From: an uncultured Bryobacterales bacterium
GTDB taxonomy: Bacteria > Acidobacteriota > Terriglobia > Bryobacterales > UBA6623
NCBI GenBank assembly: GCA_946887065.1
Contig: CAMPKL010000087.1
Coordinates: 1-9,682, forward strand
Reading direction: 5' to 3'
DNA length: 9,682 nt
In this document: in pieces, positions 1 to 6,368 of the stretch
Layout: each line of letters starts with the position of its first letter
Position numbering within the stretch: the first letter of the stretch is position 1
Program-made: the position numbers and the translations under genes
Notes under the pieces: model-generated
What the model was told of the DNA's origin: nothing
Database searches by the model: none
The model's input: the letters and a program-made list of their open reading frames with translations, nothing else

Positions 1-1174
1 AGGCGTCTGCTCTGCGGGCTAGCCAACCGCGGAAGCGACGCCACGCCAACGCGATCCCGGTGTAGGCCAGCACGACCGCCCCGGCGGAGACCAAGCCGGC
101 CAAGGTCTGGCCGAACACGCCTCCGATTTCGCCGGTGTGCATAAACCGCAGGATCCGCCGCGCTTGGCTGCCCGGCGTTTGATCGCTGAATCTCTGCAGG
201 TTGAGAACAGACGCGGTTTCGCGGTCGACCTCGATCGTCGATTGAAGATGGGGCTGGCGGCCGGAGCCTTCGTCAACTGCAACGCTGACGGGCTGCTTGG
301 CGGATTGCGGCAAGGTGATCCGCAGGGTGCGCCAGTTCGGAGCGGACTCGCTCGCCTTGTCGACATACGCGGCGAGGTTGAACTCTTCGATCGCAAGCGG
401 CTTCGGCGCTTCTGATTTTTCAACAGGAGGTCCGCCGCCTCCCCTCGGCGGGCCTCCTGGACCACTCGGTGCACGGCGCGCCGGCGCTGCTTCGCCGAAC
501 GCGGTGTAGACCAAGTCGCTCACCCACGGGTAGGAAATTACCGCGCCGCTAAACACGATGAAGAACAGGGGAATCATCGACCAGACACCGATCACGTTGT
601 GCCAGTTGAAGTCCCGCGCCTTGCCCGCCAACCCCGACTTGAACAAAGCCACCGCCTTGACGGCGTTCAAGCTCCATTTGCGCGGCATCCAGAGGTAGAT
701 TCCGCTCACGACGATAAACAGAAACGCCATGTTGCAGACGCCGGTGATCGACTTGCCAAAGTCGCGTGACTCACCCTCTTGGCCCAGCCATCGATGCCAA
801 ACGCGCAACGTCGCCAGGCTGTCGCGCACCGTGGTCGGTCCTTCAGGCAGCACCTCGCCCGTATAAGGGTTGACCATCACCGTCGCTTCGCGTCCCCAAC
901 TCAGCGTTACCGCCTGCGCCGGGTCCGAGGAAACGGCAATCGTGGACGGCGGCTCCATTCGTCCTGTTCCGGCGGCCGCAATCAAAGCCTCCAACGGTAG
1001 GCGCTGTGTTTCCGGCGATGCCGGCACGGCAACCGTTCCGCCGGCCTCCCACTGCTGCAGTTGCAACTCGTAGGTCAACAGCACGCCAGTCACCGACATG
1101 ATCACGACCACGATCGCCGCGAACAGGCCTGTGCACAGGTGCATCCAGAAGAGAACTTTGCGAAATAGCTTCAT
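1..1174 (-). CDS. PepSY-associated transmembrane protein, probable ferric-siderophore reductase (3' end cut by window)
   Basis: A continuous reading frame of 391 codons runs from the ATG at 1174 to the window edge with no stop, so the C-terminus is missing. Predicted membrane helices lie at about residues 9-30, 146-165, 190-210 and 364-383, with periplasmic PepSY-like segments between them. This is the PepSY_TM layout. Histidines next to or inside helices are H12 (WMHLCTG), H127 (WHRWLG), H192 (NWHNVIG) and H346 (FMHTGE). They fit the conserved His of this family, which bind heme in characterised siderophore reductases such as FoxB. The visible length and the position of helix 4 suggest only a short piece is lost. 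A Gly/Pro-rich linker occupies about residues 231-255. The gene starts 14 nt after the PiuC-like hydroxylase stop and has no clear Shine-Dalgarno, so it is probably the third gene of the iron operon and translationally coupled. The family assignment is firm; the reductase role is inferred from operon context. Confidence 0.88.
   Translation of the reverse strand, partial: MKLFRKVLFWMHLCTGLFAAIVVVIMSVTGVLLTYELQLQQWEAGGTVAVPASPETQRLPLEALIAAAGTGRMEPPSTIAVSSDPAQAVTLSWGREATVMVNPYTGEVLPEGPTTVRDSLATLRVWHRWLGQEGESRDFGKSITGVCNMAFLFIVVSGIYLWMPRKWSLNAVKAVALFKSGLAGKARDFNWHNVIGVWSMIPLFFIVFSGAVISYPWVSDLVYTAFGEAAPARRAPSGPGGPPRGGGGPPVEKSEAPKPLAIEEFNLAAYVDKASESAPNWRTLRITLPQSAKQPVSVAVDEGSGRQPHLQSTIEVDRETASVLNLQRFSDQTPGSQARRILRFMHTGEIGGVFGQTLAGLVSAGAVVLAYTGIALAWRRFRGWLARRADA
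424..459. repeat. Inverted repeat encoding the Gly/Pro-rich linker of the PepSY protein
   Basis: Arms 424-437 and 446-459 are complementary at 13 of 14 positions. The one mismatch is T431 opposite G452, which would be a wobble pair in a plus-strand RNA. The loop is 8 nt (438-445). The repeat lies entirely within the codons for the Gly/Pro-rich stretch of the PepSY-TM protein. GGN and CCN codons are each other's complements, so such a linker readily produces self-complementary DNA. It may therefore be a by-product of low-complexity expansion and not a selected hairpin. Confidence 0.7.
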
Positions 1175-1188
1175 GGCGGTTCTGCGGC

Positions 1189-1869
1189 TTAGACGTCGGC
1201 CCACTGCCTGAGCAGGTTGTGATAGACGCCGGTCAGTTGTATTGAGGAGGGGTGGTTCGGCAAATCCGTGCCGACATGCTGGATCGCCGAATCGAGGTCG
1301 AAGAGCAGCGTTCGTTGGAAGTCATCACGCACCATGCTTTGAATCCAGAAGAACGAGCTGATGCGTTCGCCCCGCGTCACGGGAAGCACTTGATGAAGGC
1401 TGGTGCCCGGATAGAGCACCATGCTTCCGGCCGCCAGCTTGACCTCTCTCGCGCCGTAACGGTCTTCAATCAACAGTTCCCCGCCGTCGTATTCGTCCGG
1501 CTGGCTAAGGAACAAAGTGGCGGAGAGATCGGTGCGGATACGATGCGGCGTGCCGGTGACTTGGCGGATCGAGTTGTCGACATGGATGCCAAAAGATTGC
1601 CCTCCCCTGTATCGATTGAACAGGGGAGGGAAGACTCGCTGCGGCAAGGCGCCGGAGATAAATAGGGGGTTGTGTTGCAGCGCGTCGAGGATCTCGTCTC
1701 CGAGGGCCACAGAAGTCGGATGGCCCTCCGGGAGTTGCAGATTGTCCTTCGCCTTTGCGGACTGCGGGCCGGCGGTAACTTTGCCGTCAACCCACTCCGC
1801 GGCGCCTAGTTCCTTACGGAAGCGCGCGACTTGGTCCGCTGTAAGGACGTCTGGAATCTGAAGCAACAT
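1189..1869 (-). CDS. piuC: PKHD-type Fe(II)/2-oxoglutarate-dependent hydroxylase, PiuC/YbiX family
   Basis: The 226-aa product matches the usual length of PiuC/YbiX proteins (about 225 aa). The catalytic fold is intact: the conserved [10 protein letters not shown] stretch (81-90) precedes the metal-binding HxD motif (H96, D98 in GIHVDN). The distal iron ligand is H159 (SLHQV) and the 2-oxoglutarate-binding arginine is R169 (GERIS). These positions coincide with those known for the family. The ATG at 1869 (protein start MLLQIPDVL) was chosen because the open frame extending further upstream overlaps the receptor gene and does not resemble the family. No membrane segment or signal peptide is visible, so it should be cytoplasmic. 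It lies 17 nt downstream of the receptor stop and 14 nt upstream of the PepSY gene, as in the fiu-ybiX and piuA-piuC arrangements of other bacteria. Its substrate is not known; a role in siderophore handling is inferred from context. No Shine-Dalgarno is evident. Confidence 0.95.
   Translation of the reverse strand: MLLQIPDVLTADQVARFRKELGAAEWVDGKVTAGPQSAKAKDNLQLPEGHPTSVALGDEILDALQHNPLFISGALPQRVFPPLFNRYRGGQSFGIHVDNSIRQVTGTPHRIRTDLSATLFLSQPDEYDGGELLIEDRYGAREVKLAAGSMVLYPGTSLHQVLPVTRGERISSFFWIQSMVRDDFQRTLLFDLDSAIQHVGTDLPNHPSSIQLTGVYHNLLRQWADV
1600..1630. repeat. Perfect 11-bp inverted repeat inside the hydroxylase gene
   Basis: CCCTCCCCTGT (1600-1610) and ACAGGGGAGGG (1620-1630) are exact reverse complements separated by a 9-nt loop, giving a GC-rich stem with no mismatches. 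On the minus strand it covers the codons for the conserved [10 protein letters not shown] motif just before the HxD iron-binding motif. No T-tract follows on either strand, so it is not a canonical terminator. Confidence 0.85.
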
Positions 1870-1886
1870 GAATTTGCGGGCGCTTG

Positions 1887-4307
1887 CTAGAAGCGCACAT
1901 TCGTCGTAATCACCAACGCCCGCGACGCGCCCGGTATGACGTGGCCGCCGCCGACACGCTCGAAGTAATACTCGTTGGAGGCATTGGTCAGATTGGCGCG
2001 GATGTCGAGCCAATCCCGAACGGGGATCTGCGCCATCGCATCCACCATCCAGTAGCCATCCACAGAGCGGGCGTTGTTGATGTTGTTGTAGCGCCGGCCG
2101 ACGTAGCGCAGGCCGCCGCCCAACGTGACCCGCCAAGGGAAGGCATACGTGGTCCACGAACTGAAGGCGTGCTTGGGCGTCTGCGGGAAACGGTTGCCGA
2201 TCTGGTCCGCGTTGTTCGATTCGAGGACCCGGCTGTCGAGCAGCGTGTAGGCGCTGAATACGGTCCAGTTGGGAGTCAGGTTTCCCGTCGCGGATAGCTC
2301 GGCGCCGCGCACGCGCTGTTTGCCGTCCAGCACTTGCGGCGGGTCATCCGGCAGCAGGCCGGGCGTCCGGGCATTGGTCTTGGCGACGTTAAATAGCGCT
2401 CCGGCAAGCAATAGCCGTCCGTTGATGAGGTCCCATTTCGACCCGACTTCCGTTGTGTAGGTTTTCTCCGGATCCAAGTTCGGGTCGTTGTCGCCCGAGA
2501 CAAAGCCAAGGCCCTCGAAGGCCGGATTGAAGGACGTTCCATAGGAAACGTAGAGCGAGCCGATGCTCACCGGGCGAAACACCAATCCTGCTCTGGTGCT
2601 GAGCATCTTGGACACGGTGTCGACGGGCTCGCCGGTATTAGTCAGACCATCCGCGGCGAACCGCTCGCCACGGACGCCGCCATTAACCTGAACGTAGCGC
2701 CCGAAGCTCAACGTATCGAAGGCGTAGACGGCCTGCGTATTGCCGGTTAGATCACCGACAAGGGGACTGACCGTGATCACCCCTTCGTAGACGTCGTTGG
2801 GGTCGGGGTTCAACAGGGTCGTTAGGGAGTTCGGTGCGGTACGGTTGCCGCGCGTGTTGTTCTCCCGGGTGAACTGCGTGCCGGCGACAAGACTGTGGCG
2901 AACCGCGCCGGTCTCAAAGCGCGCCGTGACGTCGGTCTGGTTGTCGGCAACGGAGTCGTCGTTCAGCCAGGCCCGCATTTCGCGCCGGATGAGCGTCGTG
3001 TCGGGGCTGTCGAAACGCGGCGGGGAGGCGATGGAGTCGCGGCTCGTTTGGCCGTAGCGGAACTGATTGCGGAAGGTGGCATTGTCGTTGAAGTCGTGCT
3101 CCACGCGCACAGTGCCTAAATCCGCGTTCAACTTTTCCTTGTCCCGGTCTTTGAAGCCGTAGAATGTTTCTCTCGGTACCGGCGCGGGTTGGTCGCGGTA
3201 CGCCGCCAAGACGTTATGAGTGTTCGGAACCCAGGGAATGCCGTAGTCGGAGATGTTGTCTTGCTTCAGCTTGTAGTAGCTGAGCGTTAAGCGTGTCGGC
3301 GTACCCAGGCCCAAGGCCAACGACGGCGCCACGCCCCAGCGGTTGCTATCGACGACGTTGCGTCCGGGAACGCCGGACTTGTGGCCGAGCAGACTCATCC
3401 GGAAGGCGGTCCGGTCGGTCAGCGGCAGGTTAACGTCCGCGGTACCGCGCGCGAGTTTGTAGGTCCCGAATTGGAAGGAACCGTTGAAGAACCGGCCGAC
3501 TCCAGGGGTCTTGCTGACGAGGTTGATCGAGCCGCCGCTGGAGCCGCGTCCCGTCATCGCCGACTGCGGACCCTTGACGACTTCGACTTGCTCCAAATTG
3601 AACGAGTCACGGGACTGCGCGCCGATATCGCGCACGCCGTCAATGAAGATGTCATTGCGGGCGTTGAAGCCGCGAAGCGTGAGGTTGTCGCCGGCGGGAC
3701 TGCCGCCTTCCCCCGCGGCAACGGTGAGACCCGGTACGTTGCGCAGCACGTCAGTCAGGCTCTGAGCGCCTTGTTCTTCAATCACGGCGCGTGGAACGAT
3801 CGAGATCGTCTGCGGCGTGTCGCGCAGCGGCTGCGTGTACTTCGGAGATGCAGGTGTCGGAACGGCCCTGACGTTTACGGTGGTCGAAACCGTATCGAGC
3901 TGGAGAGCAGCCGCGGTCGGCGCGGTCAACTCATAGCGAACGCCAATGCCGTTGAGCAGTCGCGATAGAGCGCCCTCGGCGGAAAATTGCCCCTGCACGC
4001 CGGGCGATTGCAGGTTCAAGATCTCATCGTCGGCGGCGGAAACCTGCCAACCCGACACGCTTTCAAACTCCGCCAGCACGGTCCGCAAGGGACCCGCTTC
4101 GATCTCAAAAAGAAACCTGGCTGAGGAACCCTCGATTCGCCCTTCTCGATTCGCGTCCACCGGTTGCTCGGGCGTTTTGGCCTGGGGTGGAGCGGCCTTG
4201 CCGGCCGCCGCTGTGGAAGCGACTAGCGCGCCGGCAGTCAGCCAGCGATGCAGGCGTTTCGGCATCTGGCCGAATCCTGATGCAAAGGGACTCTCCCATC
4301 GTTTCAT
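1887..4307 (-). CDS. TonB-dependent siderophore receptor, Fiu/PiuA-like, with N-terminal STN domain
   Basis: An 806-aa outer-membrane receptor. Order of parts: basic and hydrophobic export signal (about 1-39), STN (secretin/TonB short) domain (about 64-120), plug domain (about 155-265), and a 22-strand-type beta-barrel to the C-terminal Phe (NVRF), the expected outer-membrane insertion signal. The plug carries typical siderophore-receptor motifs: [49 protein letters not shown] and [11 protein letters not shown]. The barrel motifs [15 protein letters not shown] and [10 protein letters not shown] resemble the Fiu/PiuA group of catecholate receptors. The ATG at 4307 is preceded by AGGGAG 7 nt upstream; an internal Met at residue 15 (ATG at 4265) would give a more compact signal peptide and cannot be excluded. 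The gene heads the receptor-hydroxylase-PepSY operon. STN domains usually pass a transport signal to a FecR-type anti-sigma factor, but no fecI/fecR pair is in the window. The substrate (ferric catecholate) is inferred by family similarity. Confidence 0.95.
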   Translation of the reverse strand: MKRWESPFASGFGQMPKRLHRWLTAGALVASTAAAGKAAPPQAKTPEQPVDANREGRIEGSSARFLFEIEAGPLRTVLAEFESVSGWQVSAADDEILNLQSPGVQGQFSAEGALSRLLNGIGVRYELTAPTAAALQLDTVSTTVNVRAVPTPASPKYTQPLRDTPQTISIVPRAVIEEQGAQSLTDVLRNVPGLTVAAGEGGSPAGDNLTLRGFNARNDIFIDGVRDIGAQSRDSFNLEQVEVVKGPQSAMTGRGSSGGSINLVSKTPGVGRFFNGSFQFGTYKLARGTADVNLPLTDRTAFRMSLLGHKSGVPGRNVVDSNRWGVAPSLALGLGTPTRLTLSYYKLKQDNISDYGIPWVPNTHNVLAAYRDQPAPVPRETFYGFKDRDKEKLNADLGTVRVEHDFNDNATFRNQFRYGQTSRDSIASPPRFDSPDTTLIRREMRAWLNDDSVADNQTDVTARFETGAVRHSLVAGTQFTRENNTRGNRTAPNSLTTLLNPDPNDVYEGVITVSPLVGDLTGNTQAVYAFDTLSFGRYVQVNGGVRGERFAADGLTNTGEPVDTVSKMLSTRAGLVFRPVSIGSLYVSYGTSFNPAFEGLGFVSGDNDPNLDPEKTYTTEVGSKWDLINGRLLLAGALFNVAKTNARTPGLLPDDPPQVLDGKQRVRGAELSATGNLTPNWTVFSAYTLLDSRVLESNNADQIGNRFPQTPKHAFSSWTTYAFPWRVTLGGGLRYVGRRYNNINNARSVDGYWMVDAMAQIPVRDWLDIRANLTNASNEYYFERVGGGHVIPGASRALVITTNVRF

Positions 4308-4314
4308 TCCCGTT

Positions 4315-4320
4315 CTCCCT
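4315..4320 (-). promoter_or_regulatory. Ribosome binding site of the siderophore receptor
   Basis: On the minus strand AGGGAG lies 7 nt before the ATG at 4307, which supports that start over the internal Met codon. The preceding leader segment CCTCCTT (minus strand, complementary to 4338-4344) could form about 5 pairs with it, one a G-U wobble, a possible way to mask the site. Confidence 0.6.
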
Positions 4321-4465
4321 CTCGGAATGGTCCGGAAGGAGGCCGACTGACCTAGAATGAATCTGGTCGTCGGCTTCCAGCCGGGGATCGCCTGAGCCGG
4401 GCAGTCGCTGCGCCACAGTGGGCTGCTCGGCTCTTTCTCTTTCCCAACATCGCAACGTGGTTGCG

Positions 4466-4493
4466 TTCGGCAGTCGGTTAATGCGCTGCCGAA
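4466..4493. repeat. Perfect 8-bp inverted repeat at the predicted transcription start
   Basis: TTCGGCAG (4466-4473) and CTGCCGAA (4486-4493) are exact reverse complements 12 nt apart. The repeat begins within a few bases of the expected transcription start of the receptor operon. It could be an operator for a dimeric regulator or the first stem of the leader RNA. It does not match the Fur box consensus. Confidence 0.6.
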
Positions 4494-4498
4494 GTTCC

Positions 4499-4528
4499 AT
4501 TTAACTTAAAGATGCAACTGAGTGTCAA
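4499..4528 (-). promoter_or_regulatory. Predicted sigma70-like promoter of the receptor operon
   Basis: On the minus strand a perfect TTGACA (complement of 4523-4528) is followed after 18 nt by TTAAAT (complement of 4499-4504, 4 of 6 matches to TATAAT). It sits in a notably AT-rich stretch of an otherwise GC-rich window, between the metallopeptidase stop and the receptor gene. The expected start is near 4492. The downstream GGAACTT (complement of 4492-4498) resembles an ECF sigma -35 element and is an alternative. Confidence 0.5.
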
Positions 4529-4590
4529 GTAGAAAATTACTCGAACGGTAAATTCCTGGAAGGAACTGAACCGAAGGATGGATGGCTGGC

Positions 4591-5451
4591 TTAGCGGTTC
4601 TGCGCGAATGTATCGCAGGCGTTGGGGTCGCCCGATTGAAAACCGCGTTGGAACCACTGCATACGCTGCTCAGAGGACCCATGAGTGAAGGTTTCGGGGT
4701 TGACGCGGCCTGTCGCACTCCGTTGAATTCGATCGTCGCCGACCGCCGCCGCGGCGCCTAGGCCCTCTTCTAGATCGTTCGGATCAAGAAGGTCACGGCG
4801 TGCTGTTGAGTGTCCCCAAATGCCCGCAAAGCAATCGGCTTGCAACTCGAGTAACACGGAATATTGGTTAGCATCGCCCGGACTCGCCCGCTGGGCCTGC
4901 CTAACCTGACCTTCAATGCCTAGCCGCCGTTGCACATGATGGCCGATTTCATGCGCTAGAACGTAGGCTTGGGCGAAATCGCCCGGTGCGCCGAACCGTT
5001 GCGCGAGTTCATCGTAGAATCCTAAGTCGATATAGACCTTCTCGTCTCCGGGACAATAGAAAGGCCCGGTCGCCGCCTCCGCGAATCCGCAAGCCGATTG
5101 CACGGCGTCTCGGAACAATACGAGCGTGGCGTCCTGATAGCTTTGCCCCATCTCAGCGAACTTGGCTCGCCATACTTCTTGCGCGTCGTCCAGCACGAAC
5201 GAAATGAAGTCCACAAGCCGTTCTTCTTCCGGCGAGGCCTGGTAAGCAGGTGCATCGGACGAATCCCCCGGCATCATCTCGACGCCGCCTCCGGTCGTGA
5301 CCAAAGATAGAAAGTCCTGCTTGAAGATCACGCTCAGGACAAGCAGAACCAACATCCCGCCCAATCCGATGCCAGCGCCGCGCACGCCGCGCACCGTCCT
5401 GCCGCGCCTATCGTCTAGATTTTTGCTGCGCCCGCCTGGTGTCCAACGCAT
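4591..5451 (-). CDS. ypfJ: Neutral zinc metallopeptidase, YpfJ family (PF04228)
   Basis: The 286-aa product matches E. coli YpfJ in length (287 aa). A short basic cytoplasmic N-terminus (WTPGGRSKNLDDRRG) precedes one membrane helix at about residues 27-43. A linker follows, then the peptidase domain (about 75-286). The zinc-binding HEIGHH motif is at 167-172, with E168 as the expected catalytic base. The downstream LELQADCFAG (201-210) supplies the probable third metal ligand. The C-terminal HGSSEQRMQWFQRGF is a family hallmark. Cysteines at 121, 133, 207 and 279 could form disulfides in the periplasm. The ATG at 5451 has GGGAG 8 nt upstream. The gene is transcribed divergently from the esterase across a 104-nt spacer. 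It points toward the iron operon but is separated from it by 283 nt and a promoter, so it is probably independent. The biological substrate of this family is unknown. Confidence 0.95.
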   Translation of the reverse strand: MRWTPGGRSKNLDDRRGRTVRGVRGAGIGLGGMLVLLVLSVIFKQDFLSLVTTGGGVEMMPGDSSDAPAYQASPEEERLVDFISFVLDDAQEVWRAKFAEMGQSYQDATLVLFRDAVQSACGFAEAATGPFYCPGDEKVYIDLGFYDELAQRFGAPGDFAQAYVLAHEIGHHVQRRLGIEGQVRQAQRASPGDANQYSVLLELQADCFAGIWGHSTARRDLLDPNDLEEGLGAAAAVGDDRIQRSATGRVNPETFTHGSSEQRMQWFQRGFQSGDPNACDTFAQNR

Positions 5452-5555
5452 CCGTTACTCTCCCTTCGCCTTGACTGAAGAACAGGATAGGTGACCGCTG
5501 CAAGATTTGCCTATGGCTTTACAGCCTGACCCTCAAGCAGCGAGAATTTCAGGCT

Positions 5556-6359
5556 ATGGCTCATCAGACTTACTTATGGATCTGCGGCGCGGCGATTTTG
5601 TTTCTTGGGAGTTGCGCAGCGCTCCAGCCTACCGCCGAGTCCTCGGAGCCTCCGTTGCACCTCTATCTGCTGGCGGGACAGTCCAACATGGCGGGCCGCG
5701 GCGATGTAGAGGAATCAGACAGAACGCCGGCGCCCAATGTCTTCGCGCTTGATTCCACTATGGTCTGGGGCCCGGCCAAGGAGCCGCTGCATTTCGACAA
5801 GCCCGACATCATCGGCGTGGGACCCGGCTTCGCGTTCGGACGGGCCATGGCTGAAGCGAAGCCAGGAGTCCGTATTGGTCTAATTCCCGGCGCCGTCGGG
5901 GGCAGTTCCATTCGGGCCTGGCGCCCCAACGAAGTCCACCCCCAGACCAATACCCGGCCCTGGGACGACGCCATCTCGCGCACTTTCCGTGTCCTCGCCC
6001 AACAGGGCGGGGAACTGAAGGGCATCATCTGGCACCAAGGCGAAGCCGACAGCAATGAGTTCGCGCCGCAGTATGAGGACGCTCTCGCTGACCTCGTCGA
6101 GCGCTTTCGCCGGGACTTTCAGAATCCCGACTTGCCCTTCGTCGCCGCCCCGCTCGCTGATTTTTTCGTCGCCGGCAATCCGGCCGCGGCGGAGATCAAC
6201 GCCGCTACCGCCCGCCTGCCGGAGCGAGTGCCGCACACTGCCGTTATCAGCGCGGAAGGAATGACGCCCAAAGCCGACAACGTTCACCTCGACACAGCAT
6301 CCGCACGCGAGATCGGGCGCCGCTACGCCGAGGCGATGCTGGCTCTCGAGGAAAAGTAG
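5556..6359 (+). CDS. SASA-domain carbohydrate acetylesterase, predicted lipoprotein
   Basis: A 267-aa SGNH-fold esterase of the SASA group (sialate O-acetylesterase-like, PF03629, related to carbohydrate esterase family 6). The N-terminus is a lipoprotein signal with lipobox LGSC, so mature protein would begin at C20 and sit in the membrane facing the periplasm or outside. Catalytic elements are complete: nucleophile S43 in LLAGQSNMAG, the G115/G116 oxyanion region in PGAVGGSSI, the WHQGEAD block (159-165), and the Asp/His pair D241 and H244 in DNVHLD. The family removes acetyl groups from xylan or other glycans; the actual substrate cannot be read from sequence. The ATG at 5556 is chosen because it yields the signal peptide; its ribosome binding site is weak. 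It is followed after 9 nt by the aldo/keto reductase, suggesting an operon. Confidence 0.9.
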   Translation: MAHQTYLWICGAAILFLGSCAALQPTAESSEPPLHLYLLAGQSNMAGRGDVEESDRTPAPNVFALDSTMVWGPAKEPLHFDKPDIIGVGPGFAFGRAMAEAKPGVRIGLIPGAVGGSSIRAWRPNEVHPQTNTRPWDDAISRTFRVLAQQGGELKGIIWHQGEADSNEFAPQYEDALADLVERFRRDFQNPDLPFVAAPLADFFVAGNPAAAEINAATARLPERVPHTAVISAEGMTPKADNVHLDTASAREIGRRYAEAMLALEEK

Positions 6360-6368
6360 GAATAGGTT

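Larger units (their letters stand above)
4308..4493 (-). promoter_or_regulatory. Structured 5' leader of the iron-uptake operon (candidate cis-regulatory RNA)
   Basis: About 190 nt lie between the predicted transcription start and the receptor ATG, holding four successive inverted repeats in transcription order. (1) 8-bp arms at 4486-4493/4466-4473. (2) 6-bp arms at 4460-4465/4451-4456 with a 3-nt loop. (3) Arms at 4423-4433/4394-4404, 10 of 11 paired, loop 18 nt. (4) A long hairpin at 4362-4374/4342-4356, 13 pairs with two single-base bulges and a 5-nt loop, plus 4 outer pairs (4375-4378/4334-4337) beyond a 4-nt bulge. The ribosome binding site follows about 14 nt after the last stem. No coding sequence of known type is present. 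The order of cobalamin riboswitch core motifs was looked for and not found. The hairpins are seen directly; regulatory function is inference. Confidence 0.45.

Noticed and set aside
1060..1075. AGTTGCAACT palindrome within the PepSY gene
   Set aside because: A 10-bp palindrome is expected by chance at this scale, and it sits in ordinary coding sequence.
1870..2157. N-terminal extension of the hydroxylase by 96 residues
   Set aside because: It overlaps the receptor C-terminal barrel codons, and the family begins at the MLLQIPDVL segment.
3381..3968. Long plus-strand open frame (195 codons) antisense to the receptor
   Set aside because: It lies wholly opposite the plug-domain coding region, has no recognisable motif, and is explained by the low stop frequency in GC-rich antisense frames.
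4105..4500. Minus-strand open frame of 131 codons through the leader, starting at the ATG at 4500
   Set aside because: The ATG overlaps the predicted -10 element, has no ribosome binding site, and the frame runs out of phase into the receptor gene. The composition is not protein-like.
4308..4500. Cobalamin riboswitch in the receptor leader
   Set aside because: Fragments such as GGGAA, CCACTG and AGCC-GACC resemble parts of the class. However, the ordered core (GGTG-AA-CC, CCGCAACTG and a true B12 box) is absent.
4499..4550. Fur box near the receptor promoter
   Set aside because: The AT-rich stretch has no 6-1-6 or 19-bp match to the GATAATGATAATCATTATC consensus.
4546..4573. Rho-independent terminator after the metallopeptidase gene
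   Set aside because: Only a 5-bp stem (TTCCT-3 nt-AGGAA) plus a detached 4-bp outer pair is present, and only three T residues follow. This is too weak to call.
5518..5547. Plus-strand promoter TTTACA-N18-GAGAAT for the esterase
   Set aside because: The -10 is poor and the implied transcription start lies almost at the ATG, leaving no room for a ribosome binding site.
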